A DNA stretch of 59,983 nt, from NCBI GenBank assembly GCA_023389255.1, contig JAEWER010000005.1, positions 1 through 59,983 on the forward strand, in the 5' to 3' direction. The notes below the pieces were generated by a model that did no database searches, was not told the DNA's origin, and saw only the letters and a list, made by a program, of their open reading frames with translations. Shown one piece after another: positions 51,130 to 59,983 of this stretch; the first letter of the stretch is position 1, and each line of letters begins with the position of its first letter. Made by a program: the position numbers and the translations under genes. The stretch is from Bacillota bacterium (lineage in GTDB: Bacteria; Bacillota; Clostridia; Saccharofermentanales; DTU023).

Positions 51130-52267
51130 ACGTGGCTTGTGGCAGTTTTTTCGGAGCAAAAAGAAGCGAGAAGCTCCAGACAAAAGCCCTAAGCAAGCGC
51201 AGGGACAAGTTAAAGTTGCCACGAAAAAACCAAATGTAAAGCCAAGCGCCCTTGCTGGTGATGAACTAACTCGTCAAGCGGAGAAAGCAAGTTTACTCGC
51301 TCCGCTTAAACCAGAGCAAGTTGTTTTTAATCCCTTTGGTCGCTTCGCAGATGTGGTTAAAAATAATGTTGCTGAGTTTGGTCTGAATACTGGAGAGTGG
51401 GAAACATCAGAAGAGGCGTTGCGTAAGCGCTTATCGCTAATTGGTGTAGTGGCATTTATTGGTCCGTCTGGTACGGGAAAGTCGACCAGAGTCATTAAGA
51501 TCGCTAGTGATTACCAGATCGGCTACATTATCGACGATGGTTTGCTGATACATGGTAGCAGTGTAGTAGCAGGTATTTCGGCAAAGACAGCTAAGACCAA
51601 GATTGACTCAGTCAGACAAGCTTTATTTGCTGATCCCACTAGAGCTAATAATATGCGCCGAGCATTGGCTGAACACTTGCCGACCAGCTTGTTGATTTTA
51701 GGTACTTCTGAGGGGATGCTGCAAAAAATTTGCGATAACTTGTGGCTTAATCAGCCCAGTATTCGCTTGCGCATAGAAGATTTTACTACTGAGAGTGAAA
51801 GACAGCACGCTAGGCACACTCGTTTAACTCAAGGTAAACATACTATTCCAGTTCCTAGCATGGAAATTAAGCAAGATTTTTCAGGACATTTACTTGAACC
51901 CTTGCTTAAACTCAGACGTAAATTTTTACCCAGTGATCGAGATGATATTCCGAGTGAGGGCGAGCGTACTGTGGTTCGCCCTACCTTTTCGACTTTAGGC
52001 AATTATTCAATTGCGGATAACGCCTTGATCAGTATGAGTGAATTACTACTTCAACAGGTAGAAGGTGTCAACTCATTGGTGAGATCTAAGATTGTTAGTG
52101 AACGCTATGGCGCTATCATCGATTTAGATGTTGCTTTGGATTATGGGTTTAATGCGCAAGAGGTTTTGCAGAATGCTCAGAATCATTTAGCGAAAAGTTT
52201 AGAGGAGTATACGGCGATCAATATTGTGGCATTAAATCTAAGGGCCACTAAACTGGCGAAAAAATAA
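51122..52267 (+). CDS. P-loop ATPase fused to an Asp23/Gls24-like domain
   Basis: 381 residues. A basic Lys-rich N terminus (1-45), then a P-loop GPSGTGKST (114-122) with a following acidic IIDDG, and a C-terminal part (about 285-381) resembling Asp23/Gls24 proteins (YSIADNALISMSELLLQQVEGV, NIVALNLRATKL). Function unknown; Asp23 domains are linked to the envelope and stress. GTG 51122 fits AGAGG at 51106-51110 and overlaps the yebC stop, so translation is probably coupled. A TTG at 51092 is possible but lies inside yebC. Confidence 0.6.
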   Translation: MPKRGLWQFFRSKKKREAPDKSPKQAQGQVKVATKKPNVKPSALAGDELTRQAEKASLLAPLKPEQVVFNPFGRFADVVKNNVAEFGLNTGEWETSEEALRKRLSLIGVVAFIGPSGTGKSTRVIKIASDYQIGYIIDDGLLIHGSSVVAGISAKTAKTKIDSVRQALFADPTRANNMRRALAEHLPTSLLILGTSEGMLQKICDNLWLNQPSIRLRIEDFTTESERQHARHTRLTQGKHTIPVPSMEIKQDFSGHLLEPLLKLRRKFLPSDRDDIPSEGERTVVRPTFSTLGNYSIADNALISMSELLLQQVEGVNSLVRSKIVSERYGAIIDLDVALDYGFNAQEVLQNAQNHLAKSLEEYTAINIVALNLRATKLAKK

Positions 52268-52315
52268 GCAGAGAAAAATATTTTTGTTAAACTGTACATA
52301 CTGAGGAGGTACGGT

Positions 52316-53251
52316 ATGGATAATTACGATCAATTCAATGAGCAACAACCCCAACACGGCTCAGACGATCATTTAGATAATCGTTTATACAGACAAGAAA
52401 CAGCACAAGTGCCAACTTTTAATCAAGATCCGCAGATTAACACCAATCAAGTAACACAACAATTTCAAACTCTGCAAGATTATCAAGCAGAGGATTGGCA
52501 AACTAATCAACAGGTTAACGACTCTGCGTATCAAACTACTGAACCAACTGATTTAGTAAATTCGGGAGATCAGTATATTGACGTTACAGTACCTAAACGT
52601 AGCAAACGTGCGAATAGTCCAGAATGGCTGAGTGATATTCCGGACGAGGTATTGCGCTTGGTTAAGCAAGTATTTTCCTCCCGTCCAATGGATGCTTTTG
52701 CCACTAAATTGAGTTGGGCTACGATTGGTATCTGTTATCTGGTCGGTGTTTTGGTAGTAGCACTAACTTGGGCAAGTTTAAGCGCTCGTGTGGTCACTAA
52801 TTTTATGCAAGTCATTTCGCAAGCCGTGTCCACTACCACTGCTAAAACATTCACATCCGCTTTCTTATATGGTTTGTTGCAACAAGTTATTGCTTCAGTG
52901 GTAACACTGCTTTTGATCTTCCTGTTGACCTTTGCTTTACGTTCCAGAAAAGCAAGCCTTAAACGCTATATCCAAACTGTTGTTGTAGCAGGTGTTCCCA
53001 CAACCATTATTTGTGTTATCGGCATTATCGTGGGCTTGCTATCACCGCACTTAGGATTGGCTTTGGGTGTAGCAGCATGTTTTCAGTATTACATTTATCT
53101 GTACGCAGGTATGCAAAAGTGCCATCCCACGCATAAGACCAGCCCGTTCTGGTTCTATTTTGTCGTTTTATTCGTCAACACTTTAGTGATGAGCCAAGCG
53201 ATTTCTTTTGTCGGCTCTGCGGTGATCAAGAGCTTACTGAACATCGGTTAG
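52316..53251 (+). CDS. Membrane protein with a Gln/Asn-rich N-terminal tail
   Basis: 311 residues. The first ~95 are hydrophilic and rich in Gln, Asn, Asp and Thr, probably disordered and cytoplasmic. Five or so membrane segments follow (about 135-310) in a pattern like Yip1-type bacterial proteins. I do not know its function. An AGGAGG site precedes ATG 52316. It follows the P-loop/Asp23 gene by 48 bp and has its own terminator. Confidence 0.6.
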   Translation: MDNYDQFNEQQPQHGSDDHLDNRLYRQETAQVPTFNQDPQINTNQVTQQFQTLQDYQAEDWQTNQQVNDSAYQTTEPTDLVNSGDQYIDVTVPKRSKRANSPEWLSDIPDEVLRLVKQVFSSRPMDAFATKLSWATIGICYLVGVLVVALTWASLSARVVTNFMQVISQAVSTTTAKTFTSAFLYGLLQQVIASVVTLLLIFLLTFALRSRKASLKRYIQTVVVAGVPTTIICVIGIIVGLLSPHLGLALGVAACFQYYIYLYAGMQKCHPTHKTSPFWFYFVVLFVNTLVMSQAISFVGSAVIKSLLNIG

Positions 53252-53275
53252 TCACTGATTAATTGAGTTAGAACT

Positions 53276-53306
53276 AACTGGTGGGTAGAGATGCCCACCA
53301 GTTTTA
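53276..53306 (+). terminator. Terminator after the Gln/Asn-rich membrane protein gene
   Basis: A 10-bp stem, AACTGGTGGG (53276-53285) with CCCACCAGTT (53294-53303), and an 8-nt loop, ending in a short TTTTAG tract. Confidence 0.8.
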
Positions 53307-53330
53307 GTATGGAGAAAGAGAGAAGTATTC

Positions 53331-54683
53331 ATGCCAGAAAAAGAGCACAATCAGTTACTATCGGGACCTATTTTACAAAGTGTAGTAAAGTTGGCTTTGC
53401 CTATCACTGCGACTGCCTTTGTTCAAATGACATACAACTTAGTTGATATGTTTTGGATTAGCAAAATAGGTACGGCAGCTGTAGCAGCTGTTGGGGCAGG
53501 CGGTATGTTTTTGTGGTTTTCGGAAGGACTTTTGATGCTTTCTCGTATGGGTGGACAAGTCTTTACAGCACAACGTATTGGTGCAGGCGATAAAGAAGGA
53601 GCGAGAGCGTATGCAACGGCTTCGCTTGAATTATCTTTTATGCTCGCCCTCTTATTTTGCGCTTGCATGTTTATTTTTCATCGCCCATTAATAGGTCTTT
53701 ACAATTTTCAAAATGCTGAATTGGTACAGATGGCACACCACTATCTGCTGATAGTATCGGTAGGAGTTATCTTCTCGTTTGTAGGTAATACCCTAACAGC
53801 GTTAAGCATAGCTTCAGGTAACAGTAGATTGCCTTTTGCTGTTAATGTTGCAGGGCTAATGCTTAACATGATTTTAGATCCTGTATTTATTTTCGTGCTG
53901 AACTTAGGAGTGGCGGGAGCGGCACTGGCTACTATGTTGTCACAAGTCTTTGTCTGTACACTGATGTCCAGTCAGGTTCTTCGTATGACAATTTTTCGGC
54001 ATCTACCGTTCAAGCGCCAAAATCGTTTACTCGAGTATCGTTCTCTTCTCCGTTTTGGACTAGCGCCAGCTGGTCAATCGATGGGATTTACTACCATTGG
54101 TATTGTATTGTCACGTATAGTTTCAAATTTTGGCGAAGCCGCTTTTGCTATCCAACGTATTGGTGTTCAAATTGAAGCTATTTCGTGGATGACTGGTGAT
54201 GGCTTCGGCAATGCTTTGCGAGCATTCGTATCACAAAATTATGGTGCAAATAAGTTGAAGCGTGCTTTGCAAGGGCAACGCTTAACCCAGCATCTCATGT
54301 TTGGCTTAGGTCTAATCAACGGTATTTTGCTCTATGTTTTAGCTGAGCCCATCTATCGAGCATTTAGTAACGATCCACAAGTTTTAGCAGGTGGTGCCAA
54401 TTATTTGCGCATTTTAGCTCTATCGCAGGCAGCAATGTGTGTAGAAATTATTTTGGAGGCTGCTTTTAATGGCTTTGGTCAATCGACATTACCAGCGATG
54501 ACAGCACTCTTTTTTACAGCTATTCGTATTCCTATGGCATGGATTTTAGTCATGCCTTTAGGCGTAGATGGTGTGTGGTGGGCAATCACTTTGAGTAGCT
54601 TATTTAAGGGAATTATCCTCTGGATTTTGTTTAGAATTTTTTATCGTAAAAAACTTTTACCTCAATTAAAGTTGATACAGTAA
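53331..54683 (+). CDS. MATE-family efflux transporter
   Basis: 450 residues with 12 membrane segments in two halves. Typical motifs: ALPITATAFVQMTYNLVDMFWI at the first helix and RFGLAPAGQSMGF at the start of the second half. It exports cationic drugs or metabolites in exchange for Na+ or H+; the cargo is unknown. No regulator gene is adjacent. It is framed by terminators on both sides. Confidence 0.93.
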   Translation: MPEKEHNQLLSGPILQSVVKLALPITATAFVQMTYNLVDMFWISKIGTAAVAAVGAGGMFLWFSEGLLMLSRMGGQVFTAQRIGAGDKEGARAYATASLELSFMLALLFCACMFIFHRPLIGLYNFQNAELVQMAHHYLLIVSVGVIFSFVGNTLTALSIASGNSRLPFAVNVAGLMLNMILDPVFIFVLNLGVAGAALATMLSQVFVCTLMSSQVLRMTIFRHLPFKRQNRLLEYRSLLRFGLAPAGQSMGFTTIGIVLSRIVSNFGEAAFAIQRIGVQIEAISWMTGDGFGNALRAFVSQNYGANKLKRALQGQRLTQHLMFGLGLINGILLYVLAEPIYRAFSNDPQVLAGGANYLRILALSQAAMCVEIILEAAFNGFGQSTLPAMTALFFTAIRIPMAWILVMPLGVDGVWWAITLSSLFKGIILWILFRIFYRKKLLPQLKLIQ

Positions 54684-54717
54684 AAATTAGGCAGTTTAAA
54701 AAACTGCCTAATTTATC
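54684..54717 (+). terminator. Terminator after the MATE transporter
   Basis: A perfect 14-bp inverted repeat (54684-54697 with 54701-54714), loop AAA, ending in ATTTAT. It begins immediately after the stop codon. Confidence 0.85.
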
Positions 54718-54772
54718 TTCTCTTTAACTCTGTCTTGCTGAGCGCAATTTATAATGCATTTAGGGAGGTACT

Positions 54773-55474
54773 ATGACTAAAACACCCGTTATTCAGGTTC
54801 GTAATCTCCATAAAGTCTATCGTATTGGTAGTCAAAAATTGCACGCTCTGGCAGGAGTTGATCTTGATATTTTTCAAGGGGAGTTTTGTGCGATACTAGG
54901 TACCTCTGGTTCTGGTAAATCTACTTTTCTCAATTTACTAGCTGGTCTTGAACCTGCGAGTAAAGGAACCATTAAAATTGGTTCCTTTATGCTAGCTAAG
55001 AAGAGTGAACAGGAATTGGTAGACTTCAGAAGAGATAATATCGGTTTTGTTTTTCAATCTTTTAATTTAATTCCTACTCTCAATGCCTGGGAAAATGTAG
55101 CACTCCCTTTAATGTTTAAGCAGATGCCCAAAGCGGAGAGAAAGAAGAAAGCAGTAGCAATTTTAAAGCAGATGGGGTTAGCTAAGCATCAGCAACATAA
55201 GCCCAATCAACTATCTGGTGGTCAGCAACAAAGAGTTAGTATAGCTCGTTCCTTGGTGGTTCAGCCCAAGATTATCTTTGCTGATGAACCTACGGGTAAC
55301 CTTGATTCACATACGGGAGCAGAAATACTAGAGCTCATGCGTAAGTTAGTTACAGAACAAGGTCAAACCTTAGTGATGGTTACACATGACGAAAAACAGG
55401 CACAGCTTGCAGATCGCATAATTCGTATAAGCGATGGCAAAATCATCGCAATAGAGGAGGTATCCCATGCCTAG
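54773..55474 (+). CDS. MacB/LolD-type ABC transporter ATP-binding protein
   Basis: 233 residues with Walker A GTSGSGKST, signature LSGGQQQRVSIARSL, Walker B IIFADEPTGNLD and H-loop VTHD. The TGNLDS sequence after Walker B is typical of ATPases that pair with FtsX-like permeases. It overlaps the following secreted-protein gene by 8 bp, and the permease is third. These systems move signals or lipid-like cargo mechanically rather than by classical import. Confidence 0.92.
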   Translation: MTKTPVIQVRNLHKVYRIGSQKLHALAGVDLDIFQGEFCAILGTSGSGKSTFLNLLAGLEPASKGTIKIGSFMLAKKSEQELVDFRRDNIGFVFQSFNLIPTLNAWENVALPLMFKQMPKAERKKKAVAILKQMGLAKHQQHKPNQLSGGQQQRVSIARSLVVQPKIIFADEPTGNLDSHTGAEILELMRKLVTEQGQTLVMVTHDEKQAQLADRIIRISDGKIIAIEEVSHA

Positions 55475-57143
55475 AAATAACCGACTGATGGGTGGAGCCA
55501 AACAAGCTATGGCATTGCTCTTAGTACTGCTCTTTTTCAGTGCTATATGCTTGCCTAAGCCCGCTAAAGCAACAGAAGCAGAGGCTAAACCAGCAGTTGA
55601 AAATAATGCCGAAGCAGATAAACCTAAGGCTGAAAGTGAGACTAAGCCCGCAGAAAGTGTGACTACGGAGAAGCCGAGTGCACCTGTAGAAAATCCAACG
55701 GTGCAACCTGAAAATCCAGCCATCCCTCAGATTCCAGCTGTTTTGGTTATTTCAACTAATTACAACGTGCCAGAATACAAAGCAGGGCAGAAGAATGTAC
55801 AGCTAGAATTACCTCTCTTGAATTGGGGTAATGTGACAGCAAGTCACGTTACAGTGGAACCAGAGATATCAAATGAAAGCGATAAATTTTTATTCCCCTT
55901 CGTCATGAAAAAGGGAAATTATGCTTTAGGTTATCCTGATATTAAATCGGTTATGCCAGGCACTCAAAGTGGAGGTCAAAGCAAGAAGTTTGGACCCTTT
56001 GAAGTTAGATCAGATATTGCGACTGGTTATTATCGTATCCAATACAACATTAGCTGGTATGATTCCGTGCAAGGTTGGCAGCAAGTTAAGCGTTTTGCCT
56101 ATGTCAAAGTAAATAATCCCAAGATGCCTAGCTCACCTAACGGAACGAGCAACGATGGTGGCACAGAAACCCCTAATTTAGAAGAAGGTTATAGCGATAT
56201 ATCATCTGATGGTGGAGGTTTCGTTGGTGGTGACGATGGCAAGCGTTCCATGCCTCGTTTAATTGTTAGTGGGTTTGAGACTGAGCCGAAAGAAGTCAAG
56301 GGTGGCGATAAGTTTACGCTGAAACTGAAATTGCGTAATACATCTAAAGACGGTGCAGTCAGCAATATTCGCATGGTACTTGCCGGTAGTCCTGAGGGTG
56401 AGAACCAAGTGGTTACCTTCCTACCCGTGACCGGTGCGTCTACAGTGTTTGTGGACAAGGTCAATACTGATAGCGAAAAAGAAATAAAAATTGAATTGCA
56501 AAGCAACGCTAGCTTGCCACAAAAAGCCTATCCCCTAAACATAAAGATGCAGTATGAAGATTCACAGCTCAACGCGGTTGAGGGTGATGAAACTATTTCC
56601 ATTTATGTGCACCAAGAAGCAAAAATTGATTTTGGCAAAGTCGATTTAAGCTCCGATACGGTAGGTATTGGTGAAGAAGTAAATATTTCTTTTCCCCTGA
56701 TCAACAAAGGTAAATCGACTCTGTACAATATGTCGATTTTAGTACCTGAAGACGGCATTTTACAAAAAGCTGAAAACTATGTAGGAAATGTCAATAGTGG
56801 CGAACAAAAAGATGTAGATTTAAGTACTATTGCCCTGCAAGAGTCCAATGGTGAACATCCCAAAATTCAGATTAAATACGAAGATGAAATGGGAAAAGTG
56901 TATACCATAGATAAAGAAATTGAACTTAATGTAGATCCAGAAATGATGACAGATCCTAGTGGTCTAGAAACGGGCATGGAAAATTTTGCTACTTCAGGTG
57001 AGGGAGATGGCAGGGGATTTAGTTGGTTATGGCTACTACCTCTATTACTACTTGCAGGAGCAGTTATTGTTTATTTCTTTATCAAGAAGCATAAACGTCA
57101 AAAAAGTGAATTGGCAGAGCTAGACGACGATGAAATGGTCTGA
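55467..57143 (+). CDS. Secreted, C-terminally membrane-anchored CARDB-like protein
   Basis: 558 residues. Signal peptide (about 1-36), an Ala/Glu/Pro/Lys-rich linker (37-90), about three beta-sandwich modules with the CARDB/NEW3 look (VPEYKAGQKNVQLELPLLNWG; KEVKGGDKFTLKLKLRNTS; VGIGEEVNISFPLINKG), then a membrane helix (about 525-545) and an acidic cytoplasmic end. It overlaps both the ATPase gene and the permease gene (14 bp). The context suggests an external partner of the ABC system; the ligand is unknown. Confidence 0.75.
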   Translation: MPRNNRLMGGAKQAMALLLVLLFFSAICLPKPAKATEAEAKPAVENNAEADKPKAESETKPAESVTTEKPSAPVENPTVQPENPAIPQIPAVLVISTNYNVPEYKAGQKNVQLELPLLNWGNVTASHVTVEPEISNESDKFLFPFVMKKGNYALGYPDIKSVMPGTQSGGQSKKFGPFEVRSDIATGYYRIQYNISWYDSVQGWQQVKRFAYVKVNNPKMPSSPNGTSNDGGTETPNLEEGYSDISSDGGGFVGGDDGKRSMPRLIVSGFETEPKEVKGGDKFTLKLKLRNTSKDGAVSNIRMVLAGSPEGENQVVTFLPVTGASTVFVDKVNTDSEKEIKIELQSNASLPQKAYPLNIKMQYEDSQLNAVEGDETISIYVHQEAKIDFGKVDLSSDTVGIGEEVNISFPLINKGKSTLYNMSILVPEDGILQKAENYVGNVNSGEQKDVDLSTIALQESNGEHPKIQIKYEDEMGKVYTIDKEIELNVDPEMMTDPSGLETGMENFATSGEGDGRGFSWLWLLPLLLLAGAVIVYFFIKKHKRQKSELAELDDDEMV

Positions 57144-58527
57144 TCTCTTAAATCTTAGCTTCACCAATTTAGCGAGGCGTAAGTTGCGCACTACCCTCAC
57201 TGTCTTAGGTGTTTTAATTGGTACAGCGTCTATCATCTGTATGCTGAGCTTAAGCTATGCCCAATCAGAAGAGATAACGCGTATCATCGCGGGTAACGAT
57301 AGCTTGACTACTTTGATTTTACATTCGCCTAACGGCGGTATGAATTCAGGTGGTCAAGGATTTAAAATGAGCGATCTTAAAGATGAGAGCAAGTTGATCC
57401 TAACGGAAGAACGCATTAAAGATTTGGTGAATTACCCTGGCGTAAAAGTAGCTTCGCCTATGCTTAACCTGAGTGTCATCGTACAAAAAGGTAAGTACCA
57501 AAATTATGTATCACTGCAGGCGATGAGTAAGGAAGCACTAAAAGAGCAAAATTACCACATATTAGAAGGTGAAGATTTTAATTTTGAGCAAGGTGGCTTT
57601 CAGTTTTTAGCAGGGAAAGATGTAGCTGAACTCTATAACTACGATAGTCGTAGTGCCGAAACTCAGGGCGAACATGTCGATCTTCTGCGAGACAACTATT
57701 CAGTGATTTATGATCCTGATAATGCAAACTTAGATGATAAAACAAATCTTAGCGATGAGGGAGATAGTAAGCGAGTAGAAGCAAAAAAATATCACGATAA
57801 ACCAATTGGCATTATCGGTCCGAAAGATGAAGAAGATGCTGGTTATAGTTCGTACATGAATATTTATGCTGAACTGGAGCAGACTAAGCGTAAATTGAAA
57901 AAAGTTTTTCAAAATCGCCCGTGGCCAGGACAACCCAAAACTAAATCGGGCAAAGCACTACCAGTGATTATTTATAATTCAGCCTTGATTAGAACTTCTA
58001 GTTTGGATGCCAGCAAAGAGCTAACCAAGACTTTTCGTGAAGTCGGTTATGAAGTAGATTCGCAGATCGATTTTATCGATACAGTAAACAACAGCATGCG
58101 TTCACAGCAAATGTTTTTTGGTTTGATCGGTGGCATATCTCTACTAGTAGCTGCTATCGGCATTGCAAATACGATGATGATGTCCATTTATGAACGCACG
58201 AAGGAGATAGGTGTGTTCAAGGTGCTAGGTTGTCGTTTGCGATCAATTGGCAATATTTTTATGTGTGAAGCTGCAATGATCGGTTTTATTGGTGGTTTAG
58301 GCGGTTTGTTCTTGAGCCATATCCTAGCGTTTGCGATCAATCAATTTGTAGCAGGATCAGGTGCGTTAGCTAGTATTGGATTCAGTGGCTCTAAAGTTAT
58401 GCTAATTCCTTTGTGGTTAAATCCCATTGCCTTGCTATTTGCTACTATTATCGGTACCGTAGCGGGCATTCTGCCGGCTAGAAGAGCCATGCGCCTATCT
58501 GCACTAGAGGCTATTCGCACTAACTGA
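57130..58527 (+). CDS. FtsX/MacB-like ABC transporter permease
   Basis: 465 residues. One N-terminal membrane helix after the typical NLARRKLRTTLTVLGVLIG, a large extracytoplasmic domain (about 45-330), then three helices with GGISLLVAAIGIANTMMMS and the coupling-helix stretch ERTKEIGVFKVLG. MacB topology. Third gene of the ABC unit, ending in a terminator. Confidence 0.92.
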   Translation: MKWSDLLNLSFTNLARRKLRTTLTVLGVLIGTASIICMLSLSYAQSEEITRIIAGNDSLTTLILHSPNGGMNSGGQGFKMSDLKDESKLILTEERIKDLVNYPGVKVASPMLNLSVIVQKGKYQNYVSLQAMSKEALKEQNYHILEGEDFNFEQGGFQFLAGKDVAELYNYDSRSAETQGEHVDLLRDNYSVIYDPDNANLDDKTNLSDEGDSKRVEAKKYHDKPIGIIGPKDEEDAGYSSYMNIYAELEQTKRKLKKVFQNRPWPGQPKTKSGKALPVIIYNSALIRTSSLDASKELTKTFREVGYEVDSQIDFIDTVNNSMRSQQMFFGLIGGISLLVAAIGIANTMMMSIYERTKEIGVFKVLGCRLRSIGNIFMCEAAMIGFIGGLGGLFLSHILAFAINQFVAGSGALASIGFSGSKVMLIPLWLNPIALLFATIIGTVAGILPARRAMRLSALEAIRTN

Positions 58528-58557
58528 TAAAGCCAATTTGTATACTTAACAAAGCAG

Positions 58558-58590
58558 AAGCGATGAGTGTTTTATCTCATCGCTTTTCTT
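58558..58590 (+). terminator. Terminator of the ABC/CARDB/FtsX unit
   Basis: A 10-bp stem, AAGCGATGAG (58558-58567) with CTCATCGCTT (58576-58585), and an 8-nt loop, followed by TTCTTT. Confidence 0.9.
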
Positions 58591-58687
58591 TAGTTCTAGT
58601 AGTAGAGACGGTGCAAAGTAAACATTTAGCATGCTTTTGGGATAAACTCTACATATTGTTTTAGAGTGCAAAGAAGAGAGGTTATAG

Positions 58688-59983
58688 ATGTCGCAGGATG
58701 CGCCAAAGGTTACAATACGCCAAAAACCTGAACTTAAGAGTTTTCGTTTGAGTTGGTTAACCTTAGTTTGGATTTTTGTTTGTTTGGTACTTATTGCCAG
58801 TGCTGTGTGGTGTCATAATGCCTTTGGTTTTGTGGGGTTTGAACAGATTATGTTCCACCTAAGAGAACCGCTTGAAGGCAGTAATAGCGGACCCATTTTC
58901 ACTTATTTAGCCTATGCCATACCTTTGCCTCTTATAGTTGTAATTTTATTAGGTTTGTACGTACGCATACCCAGTAAAGATAAACGATTAACGTCTAGTG
59001 CCTTTGCTGAAAAATTAGCTCAACAAGCACCAAAAGCAACTGTTAAACCCGATTCAGAGACGAAAACCATGGTTTTGCATCACGATAGCGAACATTTTTT
59101 TCGTTGGTTGAATGATTTGACCGTTCGTAGTTTAGCGGCCTCACCGCTTAAAAGTATGTATCCCATACGTTGTCTATTGCTACAAACGCAGAAGGGGTGG
59201 TTGAGTTTACTCAGTCTACTTGCAGTAATTGCCTTTTTAGTACAATTTGGCGTTGTACAATTCGCCTATGCCACGCTCAATGAATCGTCGTATATGCGTA
59301 CAAAGTTTGTAGATACTGAGCAGGTGGAGCTCCAGTTTCCAGAACAAAAAAGAAATCTTGTCTACATTTTTATGGAATCGATGGAAGCTAGTTACGTTTC
59401 AACCTTAACAGGTGGTGGTTATACTGATAATTACATTCCTAAATTAGAAAAGCTCGCTTTAGATAATTACAGTTTTTCGGATAAAGCACAGGGTATAGGG
59501 GGTGCGAGACAAGTTTCCAGTGTAGGTTGGACTGTTGCAGGTATGGTAGCCCAAAGCTCAGGTTTGCCACTCAAGACCCCTGTAATCGCCAATAATTATG
59601 GTTTTGACGGAGAATTTCTGCCAGGTATGTACAATCTTGGAGATGTGCTCGAAAAAGAGGGATATAATCTTAAACTTTTGATGGGATCCGACAAGAAATT
59701 TGGCGCGCGAGATACTTTGTATACCAAGCATGGACACTACGATATTGAAGCTTGGAAAGAATTAACTAGTAATGGCACGCTACCTGTTGATTACAACAAT
59801 AAGTTTTGGGGAGTAGAAGACGAAAAATTATTCGCTATAGCTAAACAGCGACTAACTGAAATGTCTAAACAAGAACAACCATTTGCTCTCACATTGCTGA
59901 CTGTCGACACGCATTTCCCGACAGGTTATCTCTACGAAACAGACGATAATCCTTTTGATACTTCGTACGGTAATTCACTGTAT
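58688..59983 (+). CDS. LTA-synthase/OpgB-like phosphoglycerol transferase (cut by the window end)
   Basis: The frame is open from ATG 58688 to the last base (432 codons) with no stop. About three N-terminal membrane segments are followed by a sulfatase-fold domain beginning YIFMESMEASYVS, whose glutamate binds the metal. The motif GWTVAGMVAQSSGLPL, with T282 as the expected nucleophile, is closer to OpgB/MdoB than to LtaS. VDTHFPTGY near the end is a further metal-site element. It probably moves phosphoglycerol from lipid onto a surface glycan or glycolipid. The C terminus is outside the window. Confidence 0.85.
   Translation, partial: MSQDAPKVTIRQKPELKSFRLSWLTLVWIFVCLVLIASAVWCHNAFGFVGFEQIMFHLREPLEGSNSGPIFTYLAYAIPLPLIVVILLGLYVRIPSKDKRLTSSAFAEKLAQQAPKATVKPDSETKTMVLHHDSEHFFRWLNDLTVRSLAASPLKSMYPIRCLLLQTQKGWLSLLSLLAVIAFLVQFGVVQFAYATLNESSYMRTKFVDTEQVELQFPEQKRNLVYIFMESMEASYVSTLTGGGYTDNYIPKLEKLALDNYSFSDKAQGIGGARQVSSVGWTVAGMVAQSSGLPLKTPVIANNYGFDGEFLPGMYNLGDVLEKEGYNLKLLMGSDKKFGARDTLYTKHGHYDIEAWKELTSNGTLPVDYNNKFWGVEDEKLFAIAKQRLTEMSKQEQPFALTLLTVDTHFPTGYLYETDDNPFDTSYGNSLY

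Overview
The window comes from the chromosome of a low-to-mid GC, Gram-positive, anaerobic fermentative Firmicute, most likely a Clostridia lineage. Evidence seen: pyruvate formate-lyase with its activase, a complete Rnf complex (order C-D-G-E-A-B), the conserved block cysS-mrnC-rlmB-sigH-like factor, DnaD/DnaI-type primosome genes, a TPP riboswitch ahead of an ECF thiamine S-component, sortase-type C-terminal anchors and an LTA-synthase/OpgB-like enzyme. A human or animal mucosal host is only a guess from the large surface hydrolases. No genus can be fixed from the sequence alone.

Layout. 0-4.2 kb: pflB, pflA and a Crp-type regulator, with a CRP-like box ideally placed before pflB. 4.1-7.6 kb: a flippase and a membrane-anchored glycerophosphodiesterase on the minus strand, separated by tRNA-Val. 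8-13.7 kb: a translation/RNA block (cysS, mrnC, rlmB, sigH-like), a lipoprotein and thiamine pyrophosphokinase. 13.7-15.8 kb: a YeiH-type exporter and a TPP-riboswitch-controlled thiT. 15.9-20.2 kb: histidine phosphatase, DnaD, DnaI-like ATPase, acpS and an SH3 protein with a catalytically dead NlpC/P60 fold.

20.5-29.7 kb looks like an accessory island. Every gene after the first fragment is on the minus strand. It is bounded by a 5'-broken HNH nuclease fragment on the left and a truncated amidase/glucosaminidase autolysin beside tRNA-Glu and tRNA-Met on the right. It holds two transcription units. One is an acyl-CoA-dehydrogenase-like flavoprotein, a PhnD-fold protein without signal peptide, a core MetE-type zinc methyltransferase and an OsmC-like protein without the expected cysteines. 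The other is a ribose-type ABC importer ending in a diverged pseudouridine-5'-phosphate-glycosidase-like enzyme. I recognise neither combination as a described pathway, and these are the best candidates for something new.

29.8-36.2 kb: tRNAs, rpmB, a 1,700-residue wall-anchored beta-galactosidase and nicotinamidase. 36.4-41.8 kb: the Rnf operon and tRNA-Thr. 41.9-49.2 kb: M29 aminopeptidase, a wall-anchored lipase-like protein with five ~160-residue repeats, and a DUF4015-type glycosidase-like protein. 49.3-53.3 kb: a degenerate Nudix protein, YigZ, YebC, a P-loop/Asp23-like fusion and an unknown membrane protein. 53.3-60 kb: MATE transporter, a three-gene ABC/CARDB/FtsX unit with overlapping genes, and the start of an OpgB/LtaS-like phosphoglycerol transferase cut by the window end.

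Central energy metabolism (Pfl, Rnf), envelope building and surface digestion of host or food glycans and lipids dominate the core parts. Most transcription units end in clear intrinsic terminators. No CRISPR array, rRNA operon, transposase or insertion sequence was seen.
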